Of a stretch of 64,000 nucleotides of DNA, positions 24,901 to 35,787 are shown one piece after another. The stretch's first letter is position 1, and every line of letters begins with the position of its first letter. The notes below the pieces were generated by a model, which made no database searches, was not told where the DNA came from, and saw nothing but the letters and a program-made list of their open reading frames with translations. The stretch is from Lophium mytilinum (lineage: Eukaryota > Ascomycota > Dothideomycetes > Mytilinidiales > Mytilinidiaceae). A program made the translations under genes and the position numbers. Location of the stretch: assembly GCA_010093605.1 (NCBI GenBank), contig MU004184.1, forward strand, positions 1,383,897 to 1,447,896, read 5' to 3'.

Positions 24901-25088
24901 AGCTCCAGCTCAGGGACCTGTTTGACGCGCTTGAGAGTGAAGCCATGAAGTTGTTCTCCGATTTTTGGCTGGCCGGAGACATCGCTCACTGCGGCAAATC
25001 CTCGACGGAATGGACGGCCCGTCGAGAGTCTCGAGGACGGCGCAGCAATGCGCGACGCCCATAGAGATGATCGAGAGCACCGAAGCAT
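21911..25088 (-). CDS. CYM1: Mitochondrial presequence protease (M16C metallopeptidase)
   Basis: Two exons, complement(24739-25088) and complement(21911-24689), encode 1042 residues, a normal length for Cym1/PreP. The enzyme degrades cleaved presequences and other unstructured peptides in the mitochondrial matrix. The first 35 residues ([20 protein letters not shown] and following) are basic and hydroxylated with no acids, a matrix-targeting signal. The inverted zinc motif HILEH lies at residues 105-109, and the intron splits CGSEK from [14 protein letters not shown] just after it. The following [13 protein letters not shown] and the C-terminal half, with [11 protein letters not shown], are hallmarks of the family. 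The 49-nt intron has donor GTTGGT, slightly off consensus, and acceptor CTCTAG. It diverges from the taxilin gene. Confidence 0.96.
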
Positions 25089-26008
25089 GGCAAACTCGTA
25101 GATGTGAAGTATTGACAGCGTGAAGAAAAGAATCGCGGGAGCATGACGCGATGTAGTGGGACTCGAAATCGTAGAGTGACGAGGGGCCGGAAGTTACGGG
25201 TGCATAAGATGCTGAACCTGCATAGCGCTTCCCGAGCAGCCTCGAACGCCCGCCATAGCCCTTCTAGTTTAAGAAGTACTATTGCTTTAACGGCTGTTAT
25301 ATTGTAGAGATGTATATAGCGGAATAAGTGTCTTGCTTAGTATATAGCTGTAAGCTTATATCTTTGTAAACTTATAGGTTCTATACTGGCTAGTTAGAAA
25401 TATGTAATATTACGTAATTATTACTTTATGGGGGCCTCTTAAACGGTGTATCGAATTGACTTCAGCCTGGAATCAAGACGACTGGACGAGGAATCGCTAT
25501 TTGGATGGGATATAAGGACTCTAGTCAATCTGCTACTGCTCTGAGAAGCGTGTCGCCTTGTTGCTCTTGCGGGTGGCCTGGTTGTCAAGTGAAGCATCTC
25601 ATCACCCCTTGGTTCAGACTGAAGTCTCTTGCCGAGCGCCCTCTCCACTCCGATCGTGCACTGTTGGTCTTGTCGCAAGTCTTTCCTCACCTGCATGCGA
25701 CCCCCAATAGAGCAACGATTCTTCTCTCCCGCTTCTCCTCTCGTGTTGAAGCTTCCATTCTTACCGCACGACGAGCTTCAGTGCGCCATCGAGGACTCAG
25801 CTTCACCCTTCAACCCGACGACTCCGAGAAGCCCGAACAACATCACGACGCCACCCTCCCGCCAAAGCTTCTAATCCGCCCGGCCTGTTGCTTGGTCCTA
25901 TGTGAACATCGACACGCTGCCACTGAAGGCTGTTGGGTGTTGAATCTGGGCGGATTGCAGACGTCATTTGGGTCTGCAAATTGAAGTCCTAGATTCGGGT
26001 CTAAGCAT
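25089..26008. other. Divergent promoter region, CYM1 / taxilin
   Basis: It contains the shared 5' region of two divergent genes. The first 170 bp are ordinary. Positions 25262-25436 form an AT-rich block noted separately. From 25.45 to 26.0 kb the sequence is CT-rich, resembling a leader. No additional exon is supported. Confidence 0.55.
25262..25436. other. AT-rich, TpA-rich block in the CYM1/taxilin intergenic region
   Basis: The block stands out from its GC-balanced surroundings through many TATA, TAG and TTA steps and few CpG. It ends sharply at the run TGGGGGCC at 25431-25437. The composition resembles a small repeat degraded by repeat-induced point mutation, but I found no partner copy in the window and it could simply be an AT-rich promoter element. 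Confidence 0.4.
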
Positions 26009-27847
26009 ATGGCGACCGTCGCCCATCAACACCAAGCAACATCTGCACACGCTCGCTCAAGCCCCGGTCATGTTATGGAGAGCAGCCGCAACTCTTCCAT
26101 CTCCCGCGAACCCTCCGCGTCGTCAGCTCCCATGGCTTCCCATCAGCACGCCACTCCTGCGGGAGCCCCCCCTCCGAAGAAAGGGAAGGGCAAGAAAAGC
26201 ACGGACCCGTTAGAGCAGCAGAAGCAGATCCAGGCGAAGATCGCGCAGTTGGAATCCGATGCTGCGGGTGACAAGGAGCAAGATGCTGAAATTGGTGGGT
26301 GCTGTTCCGTTGGTTGACCCCATCTATTCAACGCCTGGGTACTCTGGTAGCGAGTCTCGCGCCGTGGTTGAAAAACCGCAATTTGCGACAGTCCCATAGT
26401 TCCCAGTTTTGCAACCAAGGAGCGTTTAACTTGATAGACATGTATGGCTAATATGTTATGATCTCAAATAGAGCGCGAAGTCAAGAAGGCGAATCGAGAC
26501 CTATCCCACCTCCTGTCAACCATGGAAACGCCAATGTCGCGCCTTGAAGTTGTCCAGAAGAAATACACCGAGTTGCTTCAGGACATGAAACGGACGGAGC
26601 GAGATCATATCAAGGCCAAGAAGCGGGGAGATCAGTTGCAAAAGGAGAAAGATGCTGGGAGGACGGAGCTCAACAGGGTCACGACAATGAAGGACAAGCT
26701 CGAGAAGCTGTCCCGCGACGTAACTAAGGACAACAAGAAGCTGAAAGTTAGTGGGAATCGGCCTTTGCGTGGATTTGACGTGGCCATACGCTTATTGAAC
26801 CCAGGATGAATATCACAAGCTCGAAACGAACGAATCCAAGGCTCGCGCAGAGCTGCATGCCAGGCTTGAGGCTATGGTAGCCAATGTGGACGATGTCATC
26901 AATTCACAGGGCCAGCCCGAAGCCCAGGATCTAAATATGGAACTTGACGATTTGTACGCCCTCTCGACCCTGGATCTGCAGGACTCTACTAAACGTTCCC
27001 CAGATTTCGCCAGAAATTCAAGTCATTCATTGACCAATACGAATTACGGGAGCTTCAGTTCCACTCTCTCCTCCGAACGAAGGAACTCGAAATCCAATAT
27101 CAGATGGCGCGGCTGGATCAACAGCGCAAAGCTCAAGAAGTGGAATCTTCCAAATCCCACCAATTGACAAGACAGGTATCCACTTTCTCCCAAACAGAGT
27201 CCGAATTGCGTACTCAGCTAAACATCTATGTTGAAAAGTTCAAGCAGGTAAGGTATCCACCATTTAGCCCTGCTGTCCTCGTTTTTCAGCATATAGAGGT
27301 TAATGCTGACCAGATGCAGGTCGAAGAAACCCTCAACAATTCCAACGATTTATTTCTGACGTTCCGAAAGGAAATGGAGGAGATGTCTAAGAAGACGAAG
27401 CGCCTCGAGAAGGAAAACCACAACCTGACCAGGAAACAGGAAGCGACGAGCCGAAACATACTTGAGATGGCCGAAGAGCGAACTCGAGCCCAGAAAGACA
27501 TGGCTAGGAAGGACAAGGAGATGGAGCTTCTGCGCAAGAAGAACGAGAATCTAGAGAAGCTCTGTCGCGGGATGCAAGCTCAAGGTCGTGGACAAGTCAA
27601 CGTGAATGATTTGGACGCATATGACGAGGAAGGTACGGAAAGCGAATATGCGTATGAGGATGACGATGACGAAGAAGTCAGTGGAGAGGAAGATGATGAA
27701 ACAGAGGAAGATGTCATAGATCCTCCAGAACGCCGACCATTTGGTCCGGTGCCACCACCTCCGCCCCCACCACAGAATCTTGTGAATGGGGGGAAAGTCA
27801 ATGGTCACAGGCAGACCAACGGACAGGTCAATGGCATCAAGCGTTGA
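26009..27847 (+). CDS. Taxilin-family coiled-coil protein
   Basis: Five exons (26009-26294, 26472-26746, 26805-26953, 27004-27247, 27320-27847) give 493 residues. The first 90 residues are low-complexity Ser/His/Pro and basic. From about residue 70 to 390 the protein is almost continuous coiled coil. It includes SRLEVVQKKYTELLQDMKRT, FRQKFKSFIDQYELRELQF and LYVEKF-type segments, then LRKKNENLEKLCRGMQ, which matches the taxilin domain (PF09728). The tail is acidic (EYAYEDDDDEE) followed by a seven-proline run. Taxilins in animals bind syntaxins and the nascent-chain complex; the fungal role is poorly defined and is inferred here as vesicle traffic. Intron 4 carries two possible acceptors; CAG at 27317-27319 is chosen because it keeps KFKQVEETLNNSND. 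All joins are in phase. Confidence 0.9.
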
Positions 27848-28424
27848 GATGTGGTATGCGAGTGCGGTCCGCTAGCTTTAGTGAAGCCGTTTGCAAGCAT
27901 TGGCTTTCGGGGGTTCTGCCCGCCTTTAGTTTTAAACCGACCTGATATCTACTCCCCATTTGTGTTTGACTTGTTAGATCGCTTGCCCAACCATGCTTCA
28001 AATTTCAGGTGATTTGACTGCTCACGGACGGAGGAATTTCAGTATATCCATACAGTGTCGGCCTTGCAGCTAGTTCCTGTATAGTTGTACAGCGAGAAGA
28101 CGATGACGATACGGTCTAGCCCTCCCAACACTCTCGTCTGGCAATTTTCGGCACGAGTAAGCGGTTTGGTGTTGAGTCGATGAACGCTACTTGCCCCAGC
28201 TTAGTTCTACCTCGGCGCCCCGCAAACTGACCACTCTTCGCATTACTGCTAACACGCGACCCCCAACTTCATATTTACCCTTGAATTGCCATGCCTCGGT
28301 GTCTGCCGGTCTTTTATATGTGCTTCTACAATTCAAACATACCCCCATCAATTGCAACAGAGCCTCCATAGTTTCACAAGCCTTCATCCACCAACCACAT
28401 CTCCCCCCATCCTAATCCTCCACC
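27848..28424. other. Intergenic region, taxilin / nitronate monooxygenase
   Basis: It holds the taxilin 3' flank and the monooxygenase promoter, with a pyrimidine-rich last 60 bp. No other gene is visible. Confidence 0.55.
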
Positions 28425-29471
28425 ATGGCGACTCCCTCGCTCGAAACGCCGCTCTCGAAGCTCCTAGGGATCAAATACCCCATCATCCTCGCCGGTATGG
28501 CTCGAACCTCCGGCGGCCCTCTCGCAGCAGCCGTGTCGAATGCAGGCGGCCTGGGGGTCATCGGTGGCCTAGGGTACACCCCAGAACAGCTCCAGACCAT
28601 CATCGACGAGCTGAAAGCAAACCTCACCGACAAATCTCTCGGCTTTGGCGTCGATCTCGCACTACCGCAGGTCGGAGGCAATGCGCGCAAGACCAACCAC
28701 GACTACACCCACGGCCATCTGGACGAGCTCATCGAGGTCACGATCAAGAACGGCGCGAAGCTGTTCGTTAGCGCTGTTGGTGTGCCACCCGCACGAACGA
28801 TTAAGAGGCTACATGAAGCGGGGATCCTGATCATGAACATGGTGGGAGCGCCGAAGCATGCTATCAAGGCGCTGGAGGCGGGTGTGGACATTGTGTGCGC
28901 ACAGGGCGGCGAAGGAGGAGGGCACACGGGCGATATCGCGAACAGCATCCTCATTCCCTCAGTAGTGGATGTGGCGAGGCGGTACAAGAGCCCACTAACG
29001 GGTGAGCCAGCAATGGTGGTCGCGGCGGGAGGAATCTACAACGGGCGCAGTCTGGCAAGCAGTCTGATGCAGGGCGCGCAGGGCGTGTGGGTAGGCACGA
29101 GGTTCGTCGCCAGCACGGAAGCAGGCTGCTCAGAGTTGCACAAGAAGGATGTTGTCAGCGCGTCATTCACGGACACATTGAGGACGCTGGTGGTTACGGG
29201 ACGGCCGCTGCGGGTGAGGATGAATGACTATATTCGGGAGTGGGAGAACAGGCCGGAAGATATCAAGAATCTAACGGAGCAGGGCATTGTGCCCATGACG
29301 AAGGATATGGATGATGGGAAGGATACGGACAAGCCCTTCTTGATGGGCCAAGTTGCTGCTGTCATAGACAAGGTCCAACCGGCCAAGGAGATCGTGGATG
29401 AGATGGTCGCGGAGGCCGTGGCGATGCTGAAGCTGGGCCAGACGTATATCAGTGTGTCGAGCAAGTTATAG
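28425..29471 (+). CDS. Nitronate monooxygenase (2-nitropropane dioxygenase family)
   Basis: This is a single exon of 348 residues with a good start context (CACCATGG). It is an FMN-dependent TIM-barrel enzyme that oxidises alkyl nitronates and is usually viewed as protecting cells from propionate-3-nitronate or nitroalkanes. IKYPIILAGMA near residues 16-26 starts the barrel. AQGGEGGGHTGD (residues 159-170) contains the family's conserved His (His167), and VVAAGGIYNGRSLASSL plus GVWVGTRFVAS match the flavin-phosphate-binding strands. There is no targeting signal; it is probably cytosolic. Members of this family also occur as enoyl-reductase-like proteins, so the precise substrate is uncertain. 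Confidence 0.92.
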   Translation: MATPSLETPLSKLLGIKYPIILAGMARTSGGPLAAAVSNAGGLGVIGGLGYTPEQLQTIIDELKANLTDKSLGFGVDLALPQVGGNARKTNHDYTHGHLDELIEVTIKNGAKLFVSAVGVPPARTIKRLHEAGILIMNMVGAPKHAIKALEAGVDIVCAQGGEGGGHTGDIANSILIPSVVDVARRYKSPLTGEPAMVVAAGGIYNGRSLASSLMQGAQGVWVGTRFVASTEAGCSELHKKDVVSASFTDTLRTLVVTGRPLRVRMNDYIREWENRPEDIKNLTEQGIVPMTKDMDDGKDTDKPFLMGQVAAVIDKVQPAKEIVDEMVAEAVAMLKLGQTYISVSSKL

Positions 29472-30065
29472 GGGGCTGGCGGGGTGTGTGAGTAAAATGT
29501 ATAACCAAATAAGCAAATATTACTTCCTTGGAGGTCCGATCTGCTTCCTGAGGTCCACTTGTAATCAAAGGACCTGGGCAGTGCAGTCTTCAGAGCTGTC
29601 GTGCCCGTGAATTACGTACATCTAGGTGCTCAGAATTGTGAGTCTTGAATCACGAACGGATGTCCTCAGCGTTGAAGCCGATCCTAGTCGGGCAAGCATA
29701 TAGGTATTTGAGTTGTCGATACGTCCGTAGCATATTCCGCAACTGTATAGTAAACACGCTGTGCCAAAAGTCTTATTTATTTATGGATTTCCGTTAGGCG
29801 GAAGCCCGGGCTGAGAACTAATGGGGCCGGTGGAAGACGACACGGCCAATCAGCAACGCAAAATCGGGATGCCGTGCAAATGGGGCGATGCCCAAGAACC
29901 TCCGCGAAACACCATCCAAAGATCTCGACCACTGCCATTCTTCCCCTCTTCGCGCCCTCTCCAGCTTTCTATTCTTCCTCCGCCCCCGCCCTCCCATCTC
30001 GAGTCTGTTCCGCCGACGGCCGCCAACACACATGATCCTCCGCGCAGCCTCGTCCACCTCGACCC
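29472..30065. other. Intergenic region upstream of the kinase gene
   Basis: The last 150 bp are CT-rich and look like a leader. No gene is supported in the interval. Confidence 0.55.
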
Positions 30066-32631
30066 ATGCAGGCCTCGCTGAAGAACCATCAAGAAGCCCA
30101 GCGAAAAAAGCTTGCCAATTCCTACAAGCAACTTCTCGAGTAATAGCTTGCCCTCCCCCTTGCGTCCGCTTATCGCTAACCCAGCCGTAGTGAGTTCTCG
30201 TCGAAGGACCTCACCAGCGTCGGGAACTACACCCTGGGGCGCCTCATAGGCAAGGGATCGTTTGGCAAAGTCTATCTGGCATCTCACAAGCTCACCAATG
30301 GCTCAAAGGTGCGCTAGATTCTAGGCAACAACAATGACGGAGTTGTGAGCTAACATGCGCGCAGGTCGTGCTCAAGTCGGCGAACAAGGACGATGCGAAC
30401 CTGGCGAGAGAAATACACCACCACCGGCAATTCCTCCATCCACACATTGCTAGGCTATACGAAGTCATTGTGACCGAGTCTTTAGTATGGCTGGTGCTGG
30501 AGTACTGCCCAGGTACGTTGCAGCGCCCAACCCTTTCTTTCCTTTTAGTGAGAACAAATTCTGACGCGGTACCAAATTTTAGGAGACGAGCTGTACAACT
30601 ACCTTCTCGCCAAGGGCGCAATTGAGCCGGCAAAAGTCCAGCGAATATTCACGCAACTCGTCGGCGCCGTAACATACGTCCACAACAAGTCATGCGTCCA
30701 CCGAGATCTGAAGCTGGAAAATATCCTCCTGGACAAGCACGAAAATGTCAAGCTGGTAGATTTCGGTTTCACAAGGGAATACGAGGGCAAGTCGAGTTAC
30801 CTCCAAACGTGGTGCGGGACCGTGTGCTACAGCGCGCCAGAGATGCTGAAGGGGGAGAAGTACGCTGGTGAAAAAGTGGATGTTTGGAGCTTAGGGATTA
30901 TCTTATATGCGCTGCTCGCTGGAGAATTGCCATTTGACGACGATGACGAAAATATCACGAAGATGAGGATTCTGAAGGAGGAACCAAACTACCCGGAGCA
31001 CTTCCCTCCGCAGGCAAAGGAACTGATCGGACAATTACTTTCCAAACGACCCATTTTACGGCCTTCCTTGGCTGACATTCTGCAACACCCCTGGCTTGCA
31101 GACTACGCCCCTCAACAACAAGCAATCTTGAAATTACAACAACCGGCTCAGTTCACCACCGACCTAGAGAAGGAAACGCTGCAACGAATGCGAAGCGCCG
31201 GTGTTGATATTGATATGGTTATTGAGAATGTCCTTGCCCAGCGATGCGATGCCCTAGCTGGATGGTGGGCACTATTGATAGAAAAGGAAGAAAGAAAAGC
31301 CAAAAGAAGAGAGCGTAAGCGCAAGGAACGCGAGGCAGAGGCAAAGAGTTTAAGACGGCTGAGCGCAGCTAGTAGTCGACTTGAAAGGCTTGCTCCTACT
31401 ATCAGAGAGACTGATGAAGAAGGCCAGCATACTCCCTTGATCGGTGATCCCCCAAAAAGTCGCGGTCGCAACATGAAAAGGAAGAGCGTCACCAGTGAGT
31501 AAATCTAGACAGGCATCATCTATTGCTAGGGCTAATATGTTCATAGGCGGCATATCAGATCTGCCACGCCTGCTCGAGACACAATTGACTCCAGACTCAG
31601 AACAGCCACCTCCTCCAATCGAGAAAGATGCCCGATCGTCAGACTCCTCAAGAAATCGACCCCCTTTGCCTCCAAAAGAGGTGAGAAGATCGAGGAGTAG
31701 CATGCTTCAGGTGGTGTCCAATAATCCTGACCTACTCAACCCGAATGGTTTCGTTCCAAAGCGCCGACGGAAATACCAACAACCGTTCATCAACCAACTA
31801 GCTGCATTCCGAAACTGGCTCAAAGAGACATCCAAACGAGCAAAGTCGCCAGGTTCAAAATCAAGCAGCACCATGTCTCCAAAATTATCGCAAGGCAAGA
31901 AATCTCCAGATACCCGACGTCTCTCAAGCGCTGGCGCCCTCTCCAACCGACCTTCTGGCAACAATAGTCGCCCTGACCTCCAAACCCGCGCCTCCTTTCC
32001 CCAACGCCCTCGAATCTCCACAAATGGCAGCACCGTCTCTACAAAACGGCCCTCACTATCACCCTCCCCCTTGACGCCACGTTCTTCCTACCGCCGCAGC
32101 TCAGTTGGCCTCCGTGGCCGCAAATCCACCTCGTCATCTGTATCGTCTGTCCGGTCTATCCACCACCATCACTCCCACTCCAAAGCCTCATCCACCTCAT
32201 CTGCCTCCCTCGCCTCGCCGTCTGTCTCTACGACCTCCAAACCCACCAAATCCCCCCACACCTCGGTCAAAGTCCTCCCCGCCACACCAACCACCTCCTC
32301 CTTCCCCTCCAACGTCCGCATTGTACGCGCGCCAGTCAGCGAAGGCGGCGCCGCATTTGGCGGCGGCGGTCTTGCTAGCCCGGGTCTCGTCTTCGCGAAG
32401 AGGAAACGCTCGCCCTTCAAGGGGCCGATGCTGCATGTGAGTCAGCACGGCAGCCCGAGCACGTCACGGCAGCGGAGCGAGAACAACTCGAGGAGCGCGA
32501 GCGTACAGGGGCGACGAAGTGGGGAGATCATCGAGGAGGAAGACGAGGATGAAGTAGAGGAGGTGGAGGAGTTTTCGAATATCATGCGAGCAGGGGAGTT
32601 CATAGAGGAGACATCGATCGCGGAGAAATGA
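30066..32631 (+). CDS. Serine/threonine protein kinase, yeast YPL150W-like
   Basis: Five exons (30066-30139, 30191-30308, 30365-30512, 30583-31494, 31547-32631) give 778 residues. The kinase domain spans about residues 38-300: Gly loop GKGSFGKVY (45-53), Lys68, Glu80, HRDLKLEN with catalytic Asp155, DFG (173-175), activation loop with Thr189/Thr193, and SAPEM. All key catalytic residues are present. The next segment (EKETLQRMRSAGVDID, then QRCDALAGWWALLIEKE) is conserved in fungal relatives of the CAMK-like kinase YPL150W. A basic helix (KRRERKRKEREAEAK) and a long Ser/Pro-rich disordered tail ending in acidic repeats follow. The start, MQASLKNHQEAQRKKLANSY, depends on a first intron of 51 nt with donor GTAATA. 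Substrate and pathway are unknown. Confidence 0.92.
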
Positions 32632-35600
32632 ACCGCGACGTCACGGAGACTCAGCGAAGAGGCTTAGGGGATGCCTCTAGATTCACGTATTCACTTCATG
32701 TTGGGATTTTAGGATGATTGGGCTGCTAGGAGCTTTTCTTCTTCTTTTCTTTTGTAAGCTGGTTCTGACGCCTACCGCTTTGAGGCGGGGTTGTGTTGAG
32801 TTCAGCGGGGGCGTCTTGCGGTGCTTCTTCTTCTTCTACTGCTTTCTTCTTTCTTTCACGTCTACTTCTTTTACCGATACTTTTCTTCTTCGATTCTCAG
32901 TCTTCCTCCCTCCCTTTCTTTTCGCTTCATGTGGTGGGATTTCCTCTAATGCATAATGTAAGGGAGAAAGAGGATGCCGCTCCCAACATTTCCAAATCCT
33001 CGTTTCCTATGTCGTTTGGGTAGCGGTTGCAAAAGTTGCATTGGGGCCAAAGAAAGCTGGGTACTGGGGCTGGGTACAGATGAGATGGTGGGGGATGTTG
33101 TGTCAGAGTCTATGTGTCGATGTTGAATATCGGTTGGATGGGAGATGGAGGGCGGTGCGTAGATACCACGTCAATGAGATCGGGCTTTTTGGGTTTGAAT
33201 TGTGTTATTGTTGATGCTCATGGTGGTTGGGCTGTTTTTGGAAAATGCAGTGGGCGGGTTGTGAGACGTTGCAGTAGTGCGGAGGCAAGTGGAAGCGTGC
33301 TTCTGCAAGGACGCGCTCTTGGGTTCATGGATTGCATGGATTGAATGTGAGCATGAGAATCACGGGTGGAGAATTGCCGTATGCAAGGACGCGACTCTTT
33401 AGGAAGGATTGGAGTTGTGGACTTCGAAATGATAGAGTAAAGGCACGTGAGCGACTAGAAGGAGGTACAGCATATCCAACAAGCTCGCACCACATAACCG
33501 CTCCCCATCTTGTGGGCACCATGGGTCGCAAACGTTACCACCATGCTCCTGCCACGCTTTCACGTGGATACAACCGGCTCCGCATCACATGGCCGGCTAC
33601 CACACCTCTTATCACCAATGTTGCAAATTTCCAGCACCGCTATTGCTAGCCCCGCGTCATGCCGTTCTAGAAGACAGGTCTAGAGAGCCCTAGCTGGAGC
33701 TAAGTCAGGTACGAAAGTCGGCCCATTCGGACATTACTGCCAACAGCAATCACATGCGCGAAGCTCGTCGGTAGGTCGCCTAAAGGTAATTTATGGATGT
33801 ATGTACCTGCGAACTCCTGTCACAGCGCCGTTTGGACCTCCTGCATGGCAGGCTTTGACAGCCAGCCACGCGGTGGTGGTCCTGCCTGTTTTGTGCTACG
33901 GCACGTCAAGAAGCGGGTGGGCCCGTGGGGTGGGTGATGCTCGTGATTGCGGGATGGTAGCAATGAATGGTCTGAGCGGGTGCGGTTCGGTGCTCCTGCG
34001 ACGTGTAAGAAGAGTGAAAGAGATGGAACATGCTGATGCTTGGGAGGCGAGTCAAAGAAGCAAACACGTAGATGGGCGAAGGATCGATGGCTAAAAGAGA
34101 GGCAATGGTACGACCATCACTGTTCCAATGCATAAAGCAGGCGCGGGAGACGGGATGGAGGGGTCACACGCGGTGTTCGTGGTGAATCAGCCCTGTTTGG
34201 GCAATGTTCTCGACTCTCGAGACGGTTCCTGCAGCTGCTCTTGTTGATCTGATTCCTAACCCAAGTCCGTTGCCACGCGCGTCGGGGCCACTCCTCGACA
34301 GGAACCGAGCGATTGACCGGCAGGAATCAAGATTAAAAATTGAGGTGCTCCGTGGTCTACTACTGCACCTTCTCGTCGCCAAAGCCACACAGACGGGGCT
34401 CGTGACGCTTTTGTAAGGAGACTGTGGGAAGACTGAGGCCTGAAGGCAAACCAGGGTAAAGCTTAACCAGATGTCGTGTGCCACCAAGCCCCAAACGGTT
34501 GGCAGCAGCCGGTGGCATCGGGCACGGCCGCCAATCCGATTCTTATCGGTGGCGCAAGAGGGCCTGCTCGGATGCAGTATGGCGCGTCAAGGATGACAGC
34601 CGACGACGGCACCGGTAGCCGTTGATATCGTTCGAGTGTCGACACGATATCTGTCCGATGGTACGTACAGTAGTCGGTCGCACACGCCTGCACGCTGACG
34701 GCCGTTATTGCAAGACGGCACAACGGTTGCTGCGAGACTCTCATCTGCGCCGTCATGCTGTGATGCCGTCTCCCAAGGCTTTGGCTCAGGGCTTTTGCGG
34801 GGCCGAGGATTCGTTCAATCTCGCGCTTCTGCTAGAGTCCCCACAGCCGTTAGAGCGCCGGGCTGGCGGTCGTGACACTTCGACCTGCCCGAAGCAGACC
34901 TGGGGCAGTTCGTCCACCCCCGAGTGCCTCGCGTCTGTTTTGCCAATCGGACCTGGCCACCGGCTGACGACTCTTCACCCGTGGACGTCTCGGAGTGGCG
35001 TTAATTTTGGACTGGCTGCCTCGGCGACCACTGAGCACCCAGGAGCCGCTTTCGAATGCTGTCGTGCTGAACATCAGTGTGACGAGCGTCAGGATTCGAT
35101 ACTCGGGTCTGCACCTATGAGCGGCGTCGTGCTGGGTCTCGCAGGACGTCTCTCATGACAGGTACAGACTCGAAAAAGACGCAGAGGATTCAATGAGGAT
35201 TCAATGGCGGCGATAAGAAGGCGGGTTGCAGATGATGGTGGCCTTCTACGTCTCTTCTAGAACCGGTGGCGGCGTGCGCTTGCCTCGTTCTGCTCTCGCC
35301 ATCAACGCCCTCCGCCAGCCGGGCGTCTTCGCGCGTCGGACAAGGTGTTGGAATTGCGCTTCTGTCGCGTCTGTGGTTGGTCGCAGAGACACTGGTGGTT
35401 GGGAGATCGCTGCAGCCCCCCGGAGCGTGGGATGGTGGCAGCATCAGTATCGAGGGGCGGGACTCGACACCGGCCGCCCGTGTATCAAATGGTTGCTCCC
35501 TGCTAGTCCGGCATCCCGGCGAGCCCTTTGCTGCTGCTGGTATCGCGCGCAGGGCCCCGAGTGGAGTGCCTTGTCGAGCCAGACGAGCACCCTTCAGCTG

Positions 35601-35787
35601 CCCTTTTAATAAGTCTGACTGCGCCTCGGCGCGACTGCTCAACCCCATATCACCACCGCGGTACCCAGACGCCCATCCTGGCCCAACAACCTCACCTCGT
35701 CGCTGCCACCACGGCGGCCGTCTGCCTGATCGCTGCGGCCCGCTGAACACCACCACTGTCTGTCTGTCTGTCTTCGTCACCACCGCC
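32632..35787. other. Long intergenic region upstream of the amino-acid permease
   Basis: About 3.1 kb without a supported gene. 32735-32925 is strongly pyrimidine-rich (TTCTTCTT runs). An imperfect dyad at 34624-34651 has 8-bp arms (GATATCGT / ACGATATC) around the 10-bp palindrome GTGTCGACAC. HGATAR-type GATA-factor sites are visible at about 34548 (minus strand, CTTATCGG) and 35213 (plus strand, CGATAAG), which would suit a nitrogen-regulated permease. A (TCTG)n run lies at about 35757-35772, just upstream of the permease ATG. An open frame continues in frame upstream of that ATG to about 35266 but has no Met codon, so I treat it as leader. Confidence 0.5.

Noticed and set aside
34622-35158. 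Open frame of about 178 codons upstream of the permease
   Set aside because: It has no ATG at its start, no splice signals and no family resemblance; the region is GC-rich, so long open frames arise by chance.
35266-35787. In-frame N-terminal extension of the amino-acid permease
   Set aside because: The frame is open but contains no Met codon before 35788, and its peptide does not resemble permease N-termini.
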